Assembly: GCA_903934285.1 (NCBI GenBank)
Contig: CAIZNN010000256.1
Location: 1-58,405, forward strand
DNA from: Akkermansiaceae bacterium
Lineage (GTDB): Bacteria > Verrucomicrobiota > Verrucomicrobiia > Verrucomicrobiales > Akkermansiaceae
Length of the DNA stretch: 58,405 bases
Reading direction: 5' to 3'
In this document: positions 30,049 through 38,741 of the stretch, piece by piece
Layout of the letters: every line of letters begins with the position of its first letter
Numbering within the stretch: the first letter of the stretch is position 1
Notes under the pieces: model-generated
Databases searched by the model: none
What the model was told of the DNA's origin: nothing
Seen by the model: the letters and a program-made list of their open reading frames with translations, nothing else
Made by a program: the position numbers and the translations under genes

Positions 30049-31245
30049 TTAGTCCTCGCCGGCAAAAGCCAGCGCGCCATGCGCGGCGCGGGTGGCGGTG
30101 GTAAAGCAACCTTGCAGCAGGTAGCCGCCGGTGGGCGCCTCCCAATCGATCATCTCGCCGGCGACAAACACACCGGGCAGCTGGTTGAGCATGAGCATGG
30201 CGTCGAGCTCGCTCCAACACACGCCGCCGGCCGAGGAAATCGCCTCGGCGAGCGGCCGCGGCCCGCTCAGCGCAATGACACAGTGCTTCGCCTCGCTGGC
30301 GAGCGCCCCGGCATCGGCCCACGGCTTGCGCGCAAGGATGGCGTGGGCGGCGGGACTGAGCCGCCAGCGCACCCGCGCTTCCGTTAGGAAATCCCGCCGC
30401 ACCGATTGCATCTTGGCGACGAGTTGGGCGTGGCTGTGGGCGGGTTTGAAGTCGATGGCGATGGCCGGTTGTGGCATTGCGCGCAGGGCGCGGCCGAGTT
30501 GATAGATGGCGCCGCCTTCCAAGCCGTAGCGGGTGACCAGCAGCTCGCCGATGGCGGGGGTTTCCCCGGCGCGGACGTGGAGGTTCTTGAGCGGGTGGCC
30601 CTCGGCACTTGCCAGAACCGGCGCCGGCCACGCGCATTCCCAGCCGCAATTCGCCGCCACCAGCGGATGGCAGGCGATGCCGAGGCTTGCGAGAATGCTC
30701 ACCCACGCGCCATCCGAGCCGGTCTGCGGCCAGGAACCGCCGCCCAACGCGAGAATCACCGCCGCGGCGGAAACGGTTGCATTGTTAGAAAAACCGAGCC
30801 GCCAGGGCGGGCCGGGGGTGAGTGCGGTCCAGCGGTGGTTCATCTCGAAGCGCACGCCCAGCGCGCGCAAGCGCTGCACCCAGCGCCGCAGCAGCGGTGC
30901 CGCCTTGAGGGCTGTTGGATAGATCCGGCCGCTGCTCGCCTGGAATGTCTCAATGCCTAGGTCCGCCGCCCATTGGCGCAGTTCAGTGGGGCCGAATTCG
31001 CTCAATCGGTCGTGCCAGAACCCGGCGGGTTGGTCGGGGCCGGCATAGCGACTGGCGAAGCGCTCAAGGCCCGCGCTATGAGTTAGATTAAGACCGCCCC
31101 TGCCGGCGATGAGGAATTTTCTGCCGACCGAAGGTTTCGCATCAAACACCGTGACGCGCGCCCCGGCCGCCGCTGCCACCTCCGCTGCCCGCAATCCCGC
31201 CGGCCCGCCTCCAATCACGGCGATGTGGCGGGCGGCATTAGTCAT
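30049..31245 (-). CDS. HI0933-family (YhiN-like) FAD-dependent oxidoreductase
   Basis: This 398-residue flavoprotein is of unknown substrate. The N-terminal FAD-binding site is HIAVIGGGPAGLRAAEVAAA, followed by SVGRKFLIAGRGGLNLTHS, which is characteristic of the HI0933/BaiN-like family. A second signature is VILALGGGSWPQTGSDG. The C-terminal signature is GVFVAGEMIDWEAPTGGYLL. I chose the ATG at 31245; an alternative is at 31260. The gene is flanked by the RelB-like ORF and kdsD, with no functional link evident. Confidence 0.88.
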   Translation of the reverse strand: MTNAARHIAVIGGGPAGLRAAEVAAAAGARVTVFDAKPSVGRKFLIAGRGGLNLTHSAGLERFASRYAGPDQPAGFWHDRLSEFGPTELRQWAADLGIETFQASSGRIYPTALKAAPLLRRWVQRLRALGVRFEMNHRWTALTPGPPWRLGFSNNATVSAAAVILALGGGSWPQTGSDGAWVSILASLGIACHPLVAANCGWECAWPAPVLASAEGHPLKNLHVRAGETPAIGELLVTRYGLEGGAIYQLGRALRAMPQPAIAIDFKPAHSHAQLVAKMQSVRRDFLTEARVRWRLSPAAHAILARKPWADAGALASEAKHCVIALSGPRPLAEAISSAGGVCWSELDAMLMLNQLPGVFVAGEMIDWEAPTGGYLLQGCFTTATRAAHGALAFAGED

Positions 31246-31354
31246 GGGGTGACGGGGCATGGGTTGATGTGATGGAGGAATTGACCCACAGGGGGTCAGG
31301 GCAAAATCCCGTCTGCTGTCTTGGCGCGATGCGTTCTCCTGTCTTCCCACTGTC

Positions 31355-32335
31355 TCACACAATCTTGAGCCGGGCGAGGTCCTGGGTGTCGATGAGACCA
31401 ACCGGGATGCCCTCGGCATTGAGCACGATGATGTCATCGATGCGGTTTTTGCCGATGGATTTGATCGCTTCCACCGCCAGGGCATCCGCCTGCACGGTCA
31501 CCGGGTTGCGGGTCATCAGCCCGGCCACCGCCCGCCCACCTAACAGCGGGTCCTGTTGGAACGAGCGCGCGAAGTCGCCATGGGTGAAGATGCCGGCGAG
31601 CTGGCCGGTGGTGGTCAGAATCAGGCAGGCTCCGGCTCGCGCCCGGGTCATGGCGTGGAGCGCGTCGAGCACCGTGGCGGCCTCCAGCACGGTGGGCAGG
31701 GCGGCGTCGGCCCGCATGATGTCCGAGACGCGGGTGAGCAACGCGCGGCCCAGCGAGCCGCCGGGGTGGAAGCGGGCGAAATCCTCCTCGGTGAAGCCGC
31801 GGTCTTCCAACAACACCATCGCCAGCGCGTCGCCCATCACCAGCATCGCCGTCGACGAGGTGGTCGGGGCGAGATTGAGCGGACAGGCCTCGCGCTCCAC
31901 CGAGGTGTCCAGCGCCACATCGCTGAGCCGCGCCAGCGTCGAGTCGAGCTTGCCGGTTAGCGCGATGACGCTCACCTCGAAACGCTTGATGAAGGGCAGC
32001 AGGTCTAATAATTCGCGGGTTTCCCCGGAGTAGGACATGGCGATGACCGCATCGCCATCGGAGAGCAGGCCGAGATCGCCGTGCAGGGCATCCTGCGAAT
32101 TGAGGACCACGGCAGTGGCCCCGGTGGAATTGAGGGTGGCGGCGATTTTGTGGCCGATGTTGCCGGATTTGCCAATGCCCACAACCACGATTTTGCCGCG
32201 TTGGTCCAGAGTGTGGTGGAGAATTGTCACCGCCTCGATGAAGGCGTCATTGAGGCCGACTGCCATGCGGCGGAGGCCTTCGGATTCCATCGCGATGACG
32301 GTGCGGGCGCGTGCCAAGTGGTCCATGCCAGTCAT
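31355..32335 (-). CDS. kdsD: Arabinose-5-phosphate isomerase (KdsD/KpsF)
   Basis: The enzyme interconverts ribulose-5-phosphate and arabinose-5-phosphate for Kdo synthesis, which implies a lipopolysaccharide-bearing envelope. The 326-residue protein has a SIS domain (VVVGIGKSGNIGHKIAATLN, MSYSGETRELL). Two CBS domains follow (DIMRADAALPTV, LMTRNPVTVQADALAVEAIK). H and E residues of the family motif are in FARFHPGGSLGRALL. ATGs at 32362 and 32326 are alternative starts. It is divergent from the helical-repeat protein at 32543, with the 31-base element between them. Confidence 0.93.
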   Translation of the reverse strand: MTGMDHLARARTVIAMESEGLRRMAVGLNDAFIEAVTILHHTLDQRGKIVVVGIGKSGNIGHKIAATLNSTGATAVVLNSQDALHGDLGLLSDGDAVIAMSYSGETRELLDLLPFIKRFEVSVIALTGKLDSTLARLSDVALDTSVEREACPLNLAPTTSSTAMLVMGDALAMVLLEDRGFTEEDFARFHPGGSLGRALLTRVSDIMRADAALPTVLEAATVLDALHAMTRARAGACLILTTTGQLAGIFTHGDFARSFQQDPLLGGRAVAGLMTRNPVTVQADALAVEAIKSIGKNRIDDIIVLNAEGIPVGLIDTQDLARLKIV

Positions 32336-32423
32336 CACAAAGCGGGAAGCGTGAGATTGCAAGCGCGGAGCGCCGCTGGCTCCATCTGGCCCAGGGCGAG
32401 CGGCTTACCCAGCCTCTATTCCT

Positions 32424-32454
32424 GTCAATTACATAATGGCTGGCATTATGCTTA
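32424..32454. repeat. 31-base dispersed element, copy 2, with inverted repeat
   Basis: This copy contains the perfect inverted repeat CATAATG-GCTGG-CATTATG at 32432-32450, a shape typical of a dimeric repressor site. It lies between divergent kdsD and the membrane protein gene. It matches 691-721 at 27 of 31 positions. Confidence 0.55.
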
Positions 32455-32542
32455 ACGAAGGCCGGCGGCATGGTCAAACTTGCCGACAAAGGCCGGCCAC
32501 TGATTATTGACAGGACGGGGGAAAGTTGGTACCCCTTGTGAA

Positions 32543-33802
32543 GTGAAGCTCATGCACCTGTTACCGCCGGCTGTGGCGCTGGTCCTTGTGGGGACTTGGC
32601 TCGGCGTGCAACAGCTGTCCATTTCCGCGCTGCAGGCCGAAATTGGCATGTTGCGCAAACATATGGCCGCTGCCCGGCTGGTAGCCCCGGCAGGCGATGC
32701 GGCGCATGCGAAGACCGCGGCGGCAGACACGCTGGCGCAGGACCGCGGCCCGCGCGATTGGGTCAAGCTGGCCGGGATAGCCGCGGAGATGCAGAAAAGC
32801 GCTGGCATCGGCGACCTGCGGGCGATGGTGCGCATGCAGCAACGCCTGCAAGCCATGAGCCGCGACGAACTCGTCGCCGCGCTCGATGAGCTTGCCGCCG
32901 CCGAGCTTCCCGCCGCCGCCCGGGCGCTGCTTGAGCCGTTGCTGGTGGGGCCGCTCATTGCGCAAGATCCCGCCTTGGTGCTGGCACGCTTCACGGATCG
33001 GCTGGGGGGCCCTGACGAGGCGATGGAGCAACAGTTGGCCGACGCGCTCAAGGCCTGGGCGACAAGCGATTCGCGCAAGGCCGCAGCGTGGTTCGACCAG
33101 CAGATCGCCGCCGGCAAATTCGACAGCACCGCCCTGAGCGGCAAGAGCCAGCAGCGGCTGCAGTTTGAAAGCGCCTTGCTTGGGGTGTTGCTCACGGCCG
33201 ACCCGGCCGCCGCTGCCGGTCGCCTCGCCGCCTTGCCGGCCGATCAGCGCGCTGATGCCATCGGCAATGCCCCGCTCAGCGCCCCAACCAAGCAAAATCT
33301 AACAACATTTGCGAGGCTGGTCCGCAGCCAGGTGCCCGCGGCCGAGCAAGCCGGGGCCTTCGCCCGGCAGGCAGGGCAATGGGCGGCGCAGGGTGGATAT
33401 GGGAAGGCCACCGAGTACCTCGACGCGATCAAAATCAGCGCGGAGGAGCGGATCGCCTGTGTCGAACAAGCGGTGGCCACCCACCTTTTTTCTAACAACA
33501 GGAAGCTGGTTTCCGCCGACCTCGACAGCCTGCGCGCATGGGTCACTTCCCAAGCGCCGCAGGTGACGGCCAGCGTGACGGGCAAAGTGCTGTGCACGGC
33601 CGCCCTGGACAAGGACAAGCTGACATTTGCGGAAGCCGCCGAGCTTGCCATGCAATACCGCAAAGCCAGCGGCAATGATGAGGTGCTCGCCAGCTTTGTG
33701 GAGAACTGGGGTGCCCGGTCTAACAAAGAAGAGGCGCGGGATCTGGCCGCGCAAATCACCGATGCCAAGCGTCGCGCCGAAGTTCTGAAACTTCTCGAAT
33801 AA
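32543..33802 (+). CDS. Membrane-anchored helical-repeat protein, unknown function (first of pair)
   Basis: I do not recognise a characterised family. The about 419-residue protein starts with one hydrophobic helix (LLPPAVALVLVGTWLGV), then a short coiled-coil-like segment (QLSISALQAEIGMLRKHMAA). The rest is Ala-rich and almost entirely helical, with recurring WF/WA and ARF-type positions as in solenoid proteins. The GTG at 32543 and the ATG at 32552 are both possible starts. The next gene has the same layout and begins 15 bases downstream, so the two form an operon and may be old paralogs. Confidence 0.6.
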   Translation: MKLMHLLPPAVALVLVGTWLGVQQLSISALQAEIGMLRKHMAAARLVAPAGDAAHAKTAAADTLAQDRGPRDWVKLAGIAAEMQKSAGIGDLRAMVRMQQRLQAMSRDELVAALDELAAAELPAAARALLEPLLVGPLIAQDPALVLARFTDRLGGPDEAMEQQLADALKAWATSDSRKAAAWFDQQIAAGKFDSTALSGKSQQRLQFESALLGVLLTADPAAAAGRLAALPADQRADAIGNAPLSAPTKQNLTTFARLVRSQVPAAEQAGAFARQAGQWAAQGGYGKATEYLDAIKISAEERIACVEQAVATHLFSNNRKLVSADLDSLRAWVTSQAPQVTASVTGKVLCTAALDKDKLTFAEAAELAMQYRKASGNDEVLASFVENWGARSNKEEARDLAAQITDAKRRAEVLKLLE

Positions 33803-33817
33803 CCCATCCACCGCGCC

Positions 33818-35140
33818 ATGAGCCTTCCCCTTGTTGTTGCCGTTTTTATTTTTGTGGTCGGTGCGGGTCTGGGCTGGCGCGGCCACCAACGGCTGGCGGC
33901 CGTCCGTCAGACGCACCGGCAAACCGTGGCCGAGGCTGCCGAGGCGGGCATCGCCATCAATCCGTCACGCCCTGGCGAGCCGCTCCGCCTCAGCAAGCGC
34001 GAGCGCGCAGACAGCGGGGTGGGCGTCCAACTTGCCGCCGCCGAGTTCATCACGTTTGCACAGGACATGGATGCCTACAGGAGCGGTGGCGGCAGCCAAC
34101 GCGATCCGGCGATGCAAAAGCGGCTGATGGAGTTCATGGACCGCATGCTGGCGCTGAGTGCCACGCAGTTCAAAGCGCTCATCGCCGAGGTGGGCGCTAA
34201 CAAGGAGTTGCCGGATGCGATCCGCCAGGACCTCATCGGCTTTTCCATCACGGCGCTGGCCAACGACCAGCCACAGGCCGCCATCGCGCTTTTTCGCGAG
34301 GCGTCGGGGCTTTTCAGCGACGTGCGGATTGGCGGCAGGGTCCTCTCTGCGGTGCTCGCCTGTTGGGCCAAGGACGATCCGCTCGCCGCCCTCGCGTGGG
34401 TTGCACATCACGCCGGCAAACACGCCGCGCTGGTCACGGAAGACACCAAGCTGGGCATGATCGCCGCGGCCGCCGTCCAATATCCCAAGTTTGCCTTCAA
34501 ACTCATCGGCGAATTGGCGCCCAACGATGCGGCGCAGGCGGTCCAAGGCGTGGTCGATGGCGCCAAAACCGCCGCCGAGCGCAGCGCCACGCTGGCCGGG
34601 CTGCGCGGTTATCTGGCCACCCTCCCGGATGCCGCCGCCCGCGAGGCCACCGCGACGCGCGCTCTCCAAGGCATGGCGCACGGGAGCCTGCGCGGCGGCT
34701 TCGAGCCTGCCAGGCAATGGCTTGAATCCGTCAAGCTCACCCCGGCCGAGCTTGAGGCCTTCGCCGGCGGGGTGACACCCCAGCCCAAGAGCGATGACAA
34801 CGGCCAGTGGGTCGAGTGGTTCGGCACCACCCTGGCTGCCGAGCAAGCCGCGGAAAAAATCCATGGGTTTGTGAGTGCCTGGACCCAAATCGATTGTCCG
34901 GCTGCGGGCAAATGGCTCAGCACGGCGGCCGACGGCCCGGGCAAAACCGCCGCCATCCGCGCCTATGCCGAGACGGTGGCGAGCTACGAACCGGAAGTCG
35001 CCGCGCAATGGGCGCTGACCCTGCCGCCCGGCGACGAGCGGGACGCGACGCTGAAACAGATCTATCAAAACTGGCCGCGCCCCGATGCCGCCGCCAGCGA
35101 AGCCGCCGCCGCCTTCGCCAAGGAACATGGCATCGAGTAG
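33818..35140 (+). CDS. Membrane-anchored helical-repeat protein, unknown function (second of pair)
   Basis: The 440-residue protein has an N-terminal membrane helix (LPLVVAVFIFVVGAGLGW) and a long Ala-rich helical region. It carries repeats like ALAWVAHHAGKHAALV, GKWLSTAADGPGKTAAI and AAQWALTLPPGDERDATL. These resemble the W-A-x-x-L-P-x-G-x-x-R-D repeats of uncharacterised proteins in Verrucomicrobiota. No catalytic motif is visible. It follows the first protein by 15 bases and is convergent with the sugar isomerase gene, 13 bases away. Confidence 0.65.
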   Translation: MSLPLVVAVFIFVVGAGLGWRGHQRLAAVRQTHRQTVAEAAEAGIAINPSRPGEPLRLSKRERADSGVGVQLAAAEFITFAQDMDAYRSGGGSQRDPAMQKRLMEFMDRMLALSATQFKALIAEVGANKELPDAIRQDLIGFSITALANDQPQAAIALFREASGLFSDVRIGGRVLSAVLACWAKDDPLAALAWVAHHAGKHAALVTEDTKLGMIAAAAVQYPKFAFKLIGELAPNDAAQAVQGVVDGAKTAAERSATLAGLRGYLATLPDAAAREATATRALQGMAHGSLRGGFEPARQWLESVKLTPAELEAFAGGVTPQPKSDDNGQWVEWFGTTLAAEQAAEKIHGFVSAWTQIDCPAAGKWLSTAADGPGKTAAIRAYAETVASYEPEVAAQWALTLPPGDERDATLKQIYQNWPRPDAAASEAAAAFAKEHGIE

Positions 35141-35153
35141 CCGGGGTCTTGCC

Positions 35154-35996
35154 TCACGCCGACCATTCGCGCAAGCGCGCGGCGGACACCTTGACGGCTT
35201 CCTCGCCGGCGATCTCAAGGGTGGTGGGACCGTCAAAGCCGCTGGCTAACAATTCCTTGACGATGGCCTCGATGCCGACGATGCCCTCGCCTAACGGAAT
35301 GAGGCCCATGCCGCAACCGAACTGGGTGCCGCGCAGGGGCAGGCATTCGGCGGGCATGTCTTTCCAATGGACATGCTTGATGCGCGGCCCGAAGGTCTTG
35401 ATGAACTGGAGCGGATCGCCGCCGCCGAGCCAGGAGTTGCCGGTGTCGAGGTTGATGCCCACGGTGTCCTCGTTGCCCAGCGCGTCGAGAATGCGGGTCA
35501 TGCCGTCGACCGTGTCGGTGAGGATGCCGTGCGGCTCTAGCAACAGTTCGATGCCCAGCGTGGCGGCCCAGCGCACCGGTTCCTGGAGTTTCTCGCGGAT
35601 GCTGAAGATCCGCTGGTCGTCGCTGAGTTGGTGGCCGAAGGCGGTCTTCGGGTCGCCCTCGGTGGTGATGACTTGTTTGACGCCGAGGAAGTGGGCGAGC
35701 TTGATGGCCTTGATGATTTCGGCGGTGCCGTAGCGGTCGGGCGAGGTGGCATCCAGCAGGTTGGCGTGGGCGCACACGCTGGTGAGGGTGAGGCCGAACT
35801 CGTTGACCATGTCGAGGATGGTGGCCGGGTGCGAATCGAGACTGGTGGAGGCGGAAAAGCCGTACTCGGTGCCGAGGGTGGCGCCGTCGTGGTTGTCGGT
35901 GAGGTCGGCGAAGTCGAAGCCGAGTTGACGGATCAATTCGAATTGCCGGCGCATCGGCGAGAACGGTTGGATGAGGGCAAAGCAGCCGATTTTCAT
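35154..35996 (-). CDS. Sugar phosphate isomerase/epimerase (xylose isomerase-like TIM barrel)
   Basis: This 280-residue AP_endonuc_2-type TIM barrel probably uses a divalent metal to isomerise or epimerise a sugar. It begins MKIGCFALIQPFSPMRRQFE. Probable metal ligands lie in LLLEPHG (E, H), INLDTGN (D), HVHWKDM (H, D) and the final TTLEIAGEE (E). It is 34 bases downstream of the ThuA gene on the same strand, a frequent pairing in sugar-catabolic clusters of this phylum. The leader is CCCCCCAACCATCCCC. The substrate is unknown. Confidence 0.85.
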   Translation of the reverse strand: MKIGCFALIQPFSPMRRQFELIRQLGFDFADLTDNHDGATLGTEYGFSASTSLDSHPATILDMVNEFGLTLTSVCAHANLLDATSPDRYGTAEIIKAIKLAHFLGVKQVITTEGDPKTAFGHQLSDDQRIFSIREKLQEPVRWAATLGIELLLEPHGILTDTVDGMTRILDALGNEDTVGINLDTGNSWLGGGDPLQFIKTFGPRIKHVHWKDMPAECLPLRGTQFGCGMGLIPLGEGIVGIEAIVKELLASGFDGPTTLEIAGEEAVKVSAARLREWSA

Positions 35997-36030
35997 GGGG
36001 ATGGTTGGGGGGTGGTTAGGGGGTGGGATT

Positions 36031-36873
36031 TCATTTCGCCATGCGTTCGGCGTCGGCTTGGGTGGCGGGCCAGTCTTGCGCGGGAGGCAGGGTGACTTGG
36101 TTAGTCGCGGCCCACTCGGTGCCGCGTTGGAGCAGGGTGCGCCAAGCGGTGTTTTGCATGGTGAGGGCGTCATGGCCGAGGAAAATGGCGAAGCCGCGGG
36201 CCGCGCCGACTTCGCAGGTGAACAGGATGGGATCTTTGGCGGCGTCGGCGGTGGCGGCATGCGGCGGAGTGACGGCGGCGAGGGCTTTGGCGCCGCCAGC
36301 GAGGCCGATGTTTTGCCAGAACTCATCGCGGATCCAGAATGGCGCCAACCCGGCGGTGATCGGGCTTTTTTCCGCGGTGAAGGCGACCCGATCGACATGA
36401 ATCGCACCGTGGCTGGTGCCTTTCTGCCAGGAGCCGCAAGCCAATTTCTGGAACTCCGGCCAATCGAAAAACACCGAACTGCCGGCGTGCACAATGACCA
36501 GGCCGTGGCCCTTGGCGAGATGTTCGATAACCGCCTTGCGCATCGCCGCATCCCACACCTGCACCGAGGGGTCCATCTCAAGGGCGTTGAAATCACTCAG
36601 AATGACCGCATAGGGCGCCAGCGCCGCCGGTTTGAGACTGGCCACCTGCGCTTCGACATCGACGCTGAAGCGCCCGGTCTCTTCTAGCGCCGCCTTGATC
36701 GCCGGGGTGGTTTCCTGCCACTTGTGGTTGTTCGCCCCGCTCAGGATCAGCACCCGCAGCTTGGCCGCCGCCTCGGCCGCTTGCGCCGGTGGCACCGCCA
36801 GGAGGCCGGCGAGCAGCAGCAGTCCGAGGAGTCCACAACGACGGCAAGGCTCAAGCAGAGTGCGGCAATTCAT
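36031..36873 (-). CDS. Secreted ThuA-domain protein
   Basis: This 280-residue protein has a signal peptide (LLGLLLLAGLLAVPPAQA). The ThuA fold (trehalose utilisation/glutamine amidotransferase-like) shows LRVLILSGANNHKWQETTP, VILSDFN, HGLVIVHAGSSVFFDWPEF, SHGAIHVDRV and FIFL-like FAIFLGHDA. The family role is poorly defined. Secreted ThuA proteins accompany sugar oxidoreductases and isomerases. The gene lies upstream of the isomerase on the same strand, so the two probably act on the same carbohydrate. Confidence 0.87.
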   Translation of the reverse strand: MNCRTLLEPCRRCGLLGLLLLAGLLAVPPAQAAEAAAKLRVLILSGANNHKWQETTPAIKAALEETGRFSVDVEAQVASLKPAALAPYAVILSDFNALEMDPSVQVWDAAMRKAVIEHLAKGHGLVIVHAGSSVFFDWPEFQKLACGSWQKGTSHGAIHVDRVAFTAEKSPITAGLAPFWIRDEFWQNIGLAGGAKALAAVTPPHAATADAAKDPILFTCEVGAARGFAIFLGHDALTMQNTAWRTLLQRGTEWAATNQVTLPPAQDWPATQADAERMAK

Positions 36874-36940
36874 CGCCGCAGGCTAGCACCCGCCGCCTCG
36901 AAAAACTTCCAAAGCCATTCACTGGTAAATTTTGCAATAT

Positions 36941-38683
36941 TCATTTCTTCTTGCGCAGGAAGGGGGGCAGATCGAGGTCCTCGCCATCGACGACGTTGGG
37001 GGTTTGGCCCTCGAAGCGGCCGCGCGGCGTGGAGTCGAAGGCGAGTTCGTGTTGTGGAACTTGGGATTTGAGGCCGAGTTTGAGTTTGGGCGGCTCGGGC
37101 TCGGATTCGTCATCGAGACTGGTGACGAACGGGTCGGGTTGGACCGCTGGCGGACTGGGTGCCGCAGGATCTGCGGGCGGGGCTGGGGCGCTGCCGGCGG
37201 TGGCGGCAGCGGCAGCAGCGGCGGCAGCGGCGGCGGGCTTGCCCCAAGGGTTGTTGGGTGGGATGTAGGAGCGGGCGATGGGGCGGAAAACAAAGGCTGC
37301 CGGCTCGTTAGGGATTCTGGCGGCGGCGGCGGCAGTGGCGGCGGCGGGTTCCACGGCAGGCGGCGGTTCCGAATCGGTTAGGGCGGCGGCGTGGGGTTCC
37401 GCTTCGGGTGCCCCGGGCGCCTCGGCCGCGGCGGTGATGGCCGGTTCAGCGGCGGGCTCAGCGTCGGGCTCCGCTTCGGGTTCCGCTTCGGGCTCCGCGG
37501 CGGCAAAGAGCGACGGGACGTCGGCCTCGGCGGTTTGGCTGCGCCGCGGTTTGAGGGGGACGGGTGCGGCTGGCAGCTGGTCTAACGAAAAATCGCGGGC
37601 GGGGCCGGGCTCCAGGGTTGGCGCAGGCACCGGAGTATCCACCGCCACGCTGGCGGTGGGGGCGGCGTCCGGGGTGGCGGCGCTGAGCGTGTCGCGTGGG
37701 GCGGAGGCCAGCGAATCTTCCGGCAGGGCGCTGATCAGGGTCACGGAGAGGCTGTCGCCCATGGCCGGATCGATCACCGCACCGAACAACACCTGCGCGC
37801 TTTCCGGCACGAATTTTTGCAGCCGCTGCATGAGCAGTTCGACTTCGTAAAGGGTGAGGTCCTCACCGCCGGAGAGGTGGACGAGGACGGTCTGGGCCGT
37901 CTTGAGCAGCGCCCCTTGGTCGAGCAACGGGCTGGCAAGCGCATTGCGCAGCGCGCAGGACGCGCGGTCCTTGCCCTTGGCCAGGCCCGAGCCGAACAGG
38001 CAGCGCGAGCGGTTGGTGCGCAACGCGCTCATCAGGTCGTCCAGGCCGATGTTGATGAGGCCGGGGCGGACGACGAGCCGGATGACCGCTTTGATCGATT
38101 CGCAGATCATGTGATCGGCGGCGGCGAACGCCTCGTGGATGCCTTGCTTGGCAAGGACCAACTCGCCCATCCGGTTGTTATCAAAAGTGACCAGCGCGTT
38201 GGCCAGCACCGCCAGTTCGTTGAGGGTTGTTTCGGCTTGCTCGCGGCGGCGGCGGCCCTCGAAGGCAAACGGCATGGTGGCGAAAACCACCACAAAGGCC
38301 CCTTCCTCACGCGCGATGCGGGTGATGACGGGCGCGGCCCCGGAGCCGGTGCCGCCGCCCAGCCCGACACAGAGAAACACAATCCGCCGGCCGCGCAACG
38401 CGGTGCGGATTTCCGCCTCGGCCTCAAGCATGGCTTGGTGGCCCAGCTCGGGATCGCCGCCGGCGCCGAGCCCTTTGGTTAGATTGCGCCCCAGCTGGAT
38501 TTTTTCCCCGGCGACGCATCCCGACAAGGTCCGCGCGTCGGTGTTGAGAGCGAGCAGTTCGGCGCCTTCGGTGCCATCGAGGGCGACGCGTTCGAGCATG
38601 TTGACGCCGGCACCGCCCAGGCCGATGATTTTGACGGCGGAATTGGGCAGGGTTGGCTGGGGGCTGCGGTGATAGGGAATCAT
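36941..38683 (-). CDS. ftsZ: Cell division protein FtsZ, divergent, long linker
   Basis: This tubulin-like GTPase forms the division ring. The GTP-binding signature GGGTGSG is at 109-115 and GLGGAGVNML is near the start. The protein is 580 residues against about 390 usually. The extra length is an Ala/Pro/Glu-rich linker (about 320-560) before a canonical C-terminal peptide DLDLPPFLRKKK. The T7 catalytic loop reads N211-I-G-L-D-D216, so the first aspartate of NxDxxD is Gly213 while the second is kept. It is the last gene of the division cluster. Confidence 0.95.
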   Translation of the reverse strand: MIPYHRSPQPTLPNSAVKIIGLGGAGVNMLERVALDGTEGAELLALNTDARTLSGCVAGEKIQLGRNLTKGLGAGGDPELGHQAMLEAEAEIRTALRGRRIVFLCVGLGGGTGSGAAPVITRIAREEGAFVVVFATMPFAFEGRRRREQAETTLNELAVLANALVTFDNNRMGELVLAKQGIHEAFAAADHMICESIKAVIRLVVRPGLINIGLDDLMSALRTNRSRCLFGSGLAKGKDRASCALRNALASPLLDQGALLKTAQTVLVHLSGGEDLTLYEVELLMQRLQKFVPESAQVLFGAVIDPAMGDSLSVTLISALPEDSLASAPRDTLSAATPDAAPTASVAVDTPVPAPTLEPGPARDFSLDQLPAAPVPLKPRRSQTAEADVPSLFAAAEPEAEPEAEPDAEPAAEPAITAAAEAPGAPEAEPHAAALTDSEPPPAVEPAAATAAAAARIPNEPAAFVFRPIARSYIPPNNPWGKPAAAAAAAAAAATAGSAPAPPADPAAPSPPAVQPDPFVTSLDDESEPEPPKLKLGLKSQVPQHELAFDSTPRGRFEGQTPNVVDGEDLDLPPFLRKKK

Positions 38684-38741
38684 TGGGGGGGAGTAAGTGC
38701 GAGTGAGGGGCGTGCGGCGGCGGGCAGGGGTGGGGGTCGGG

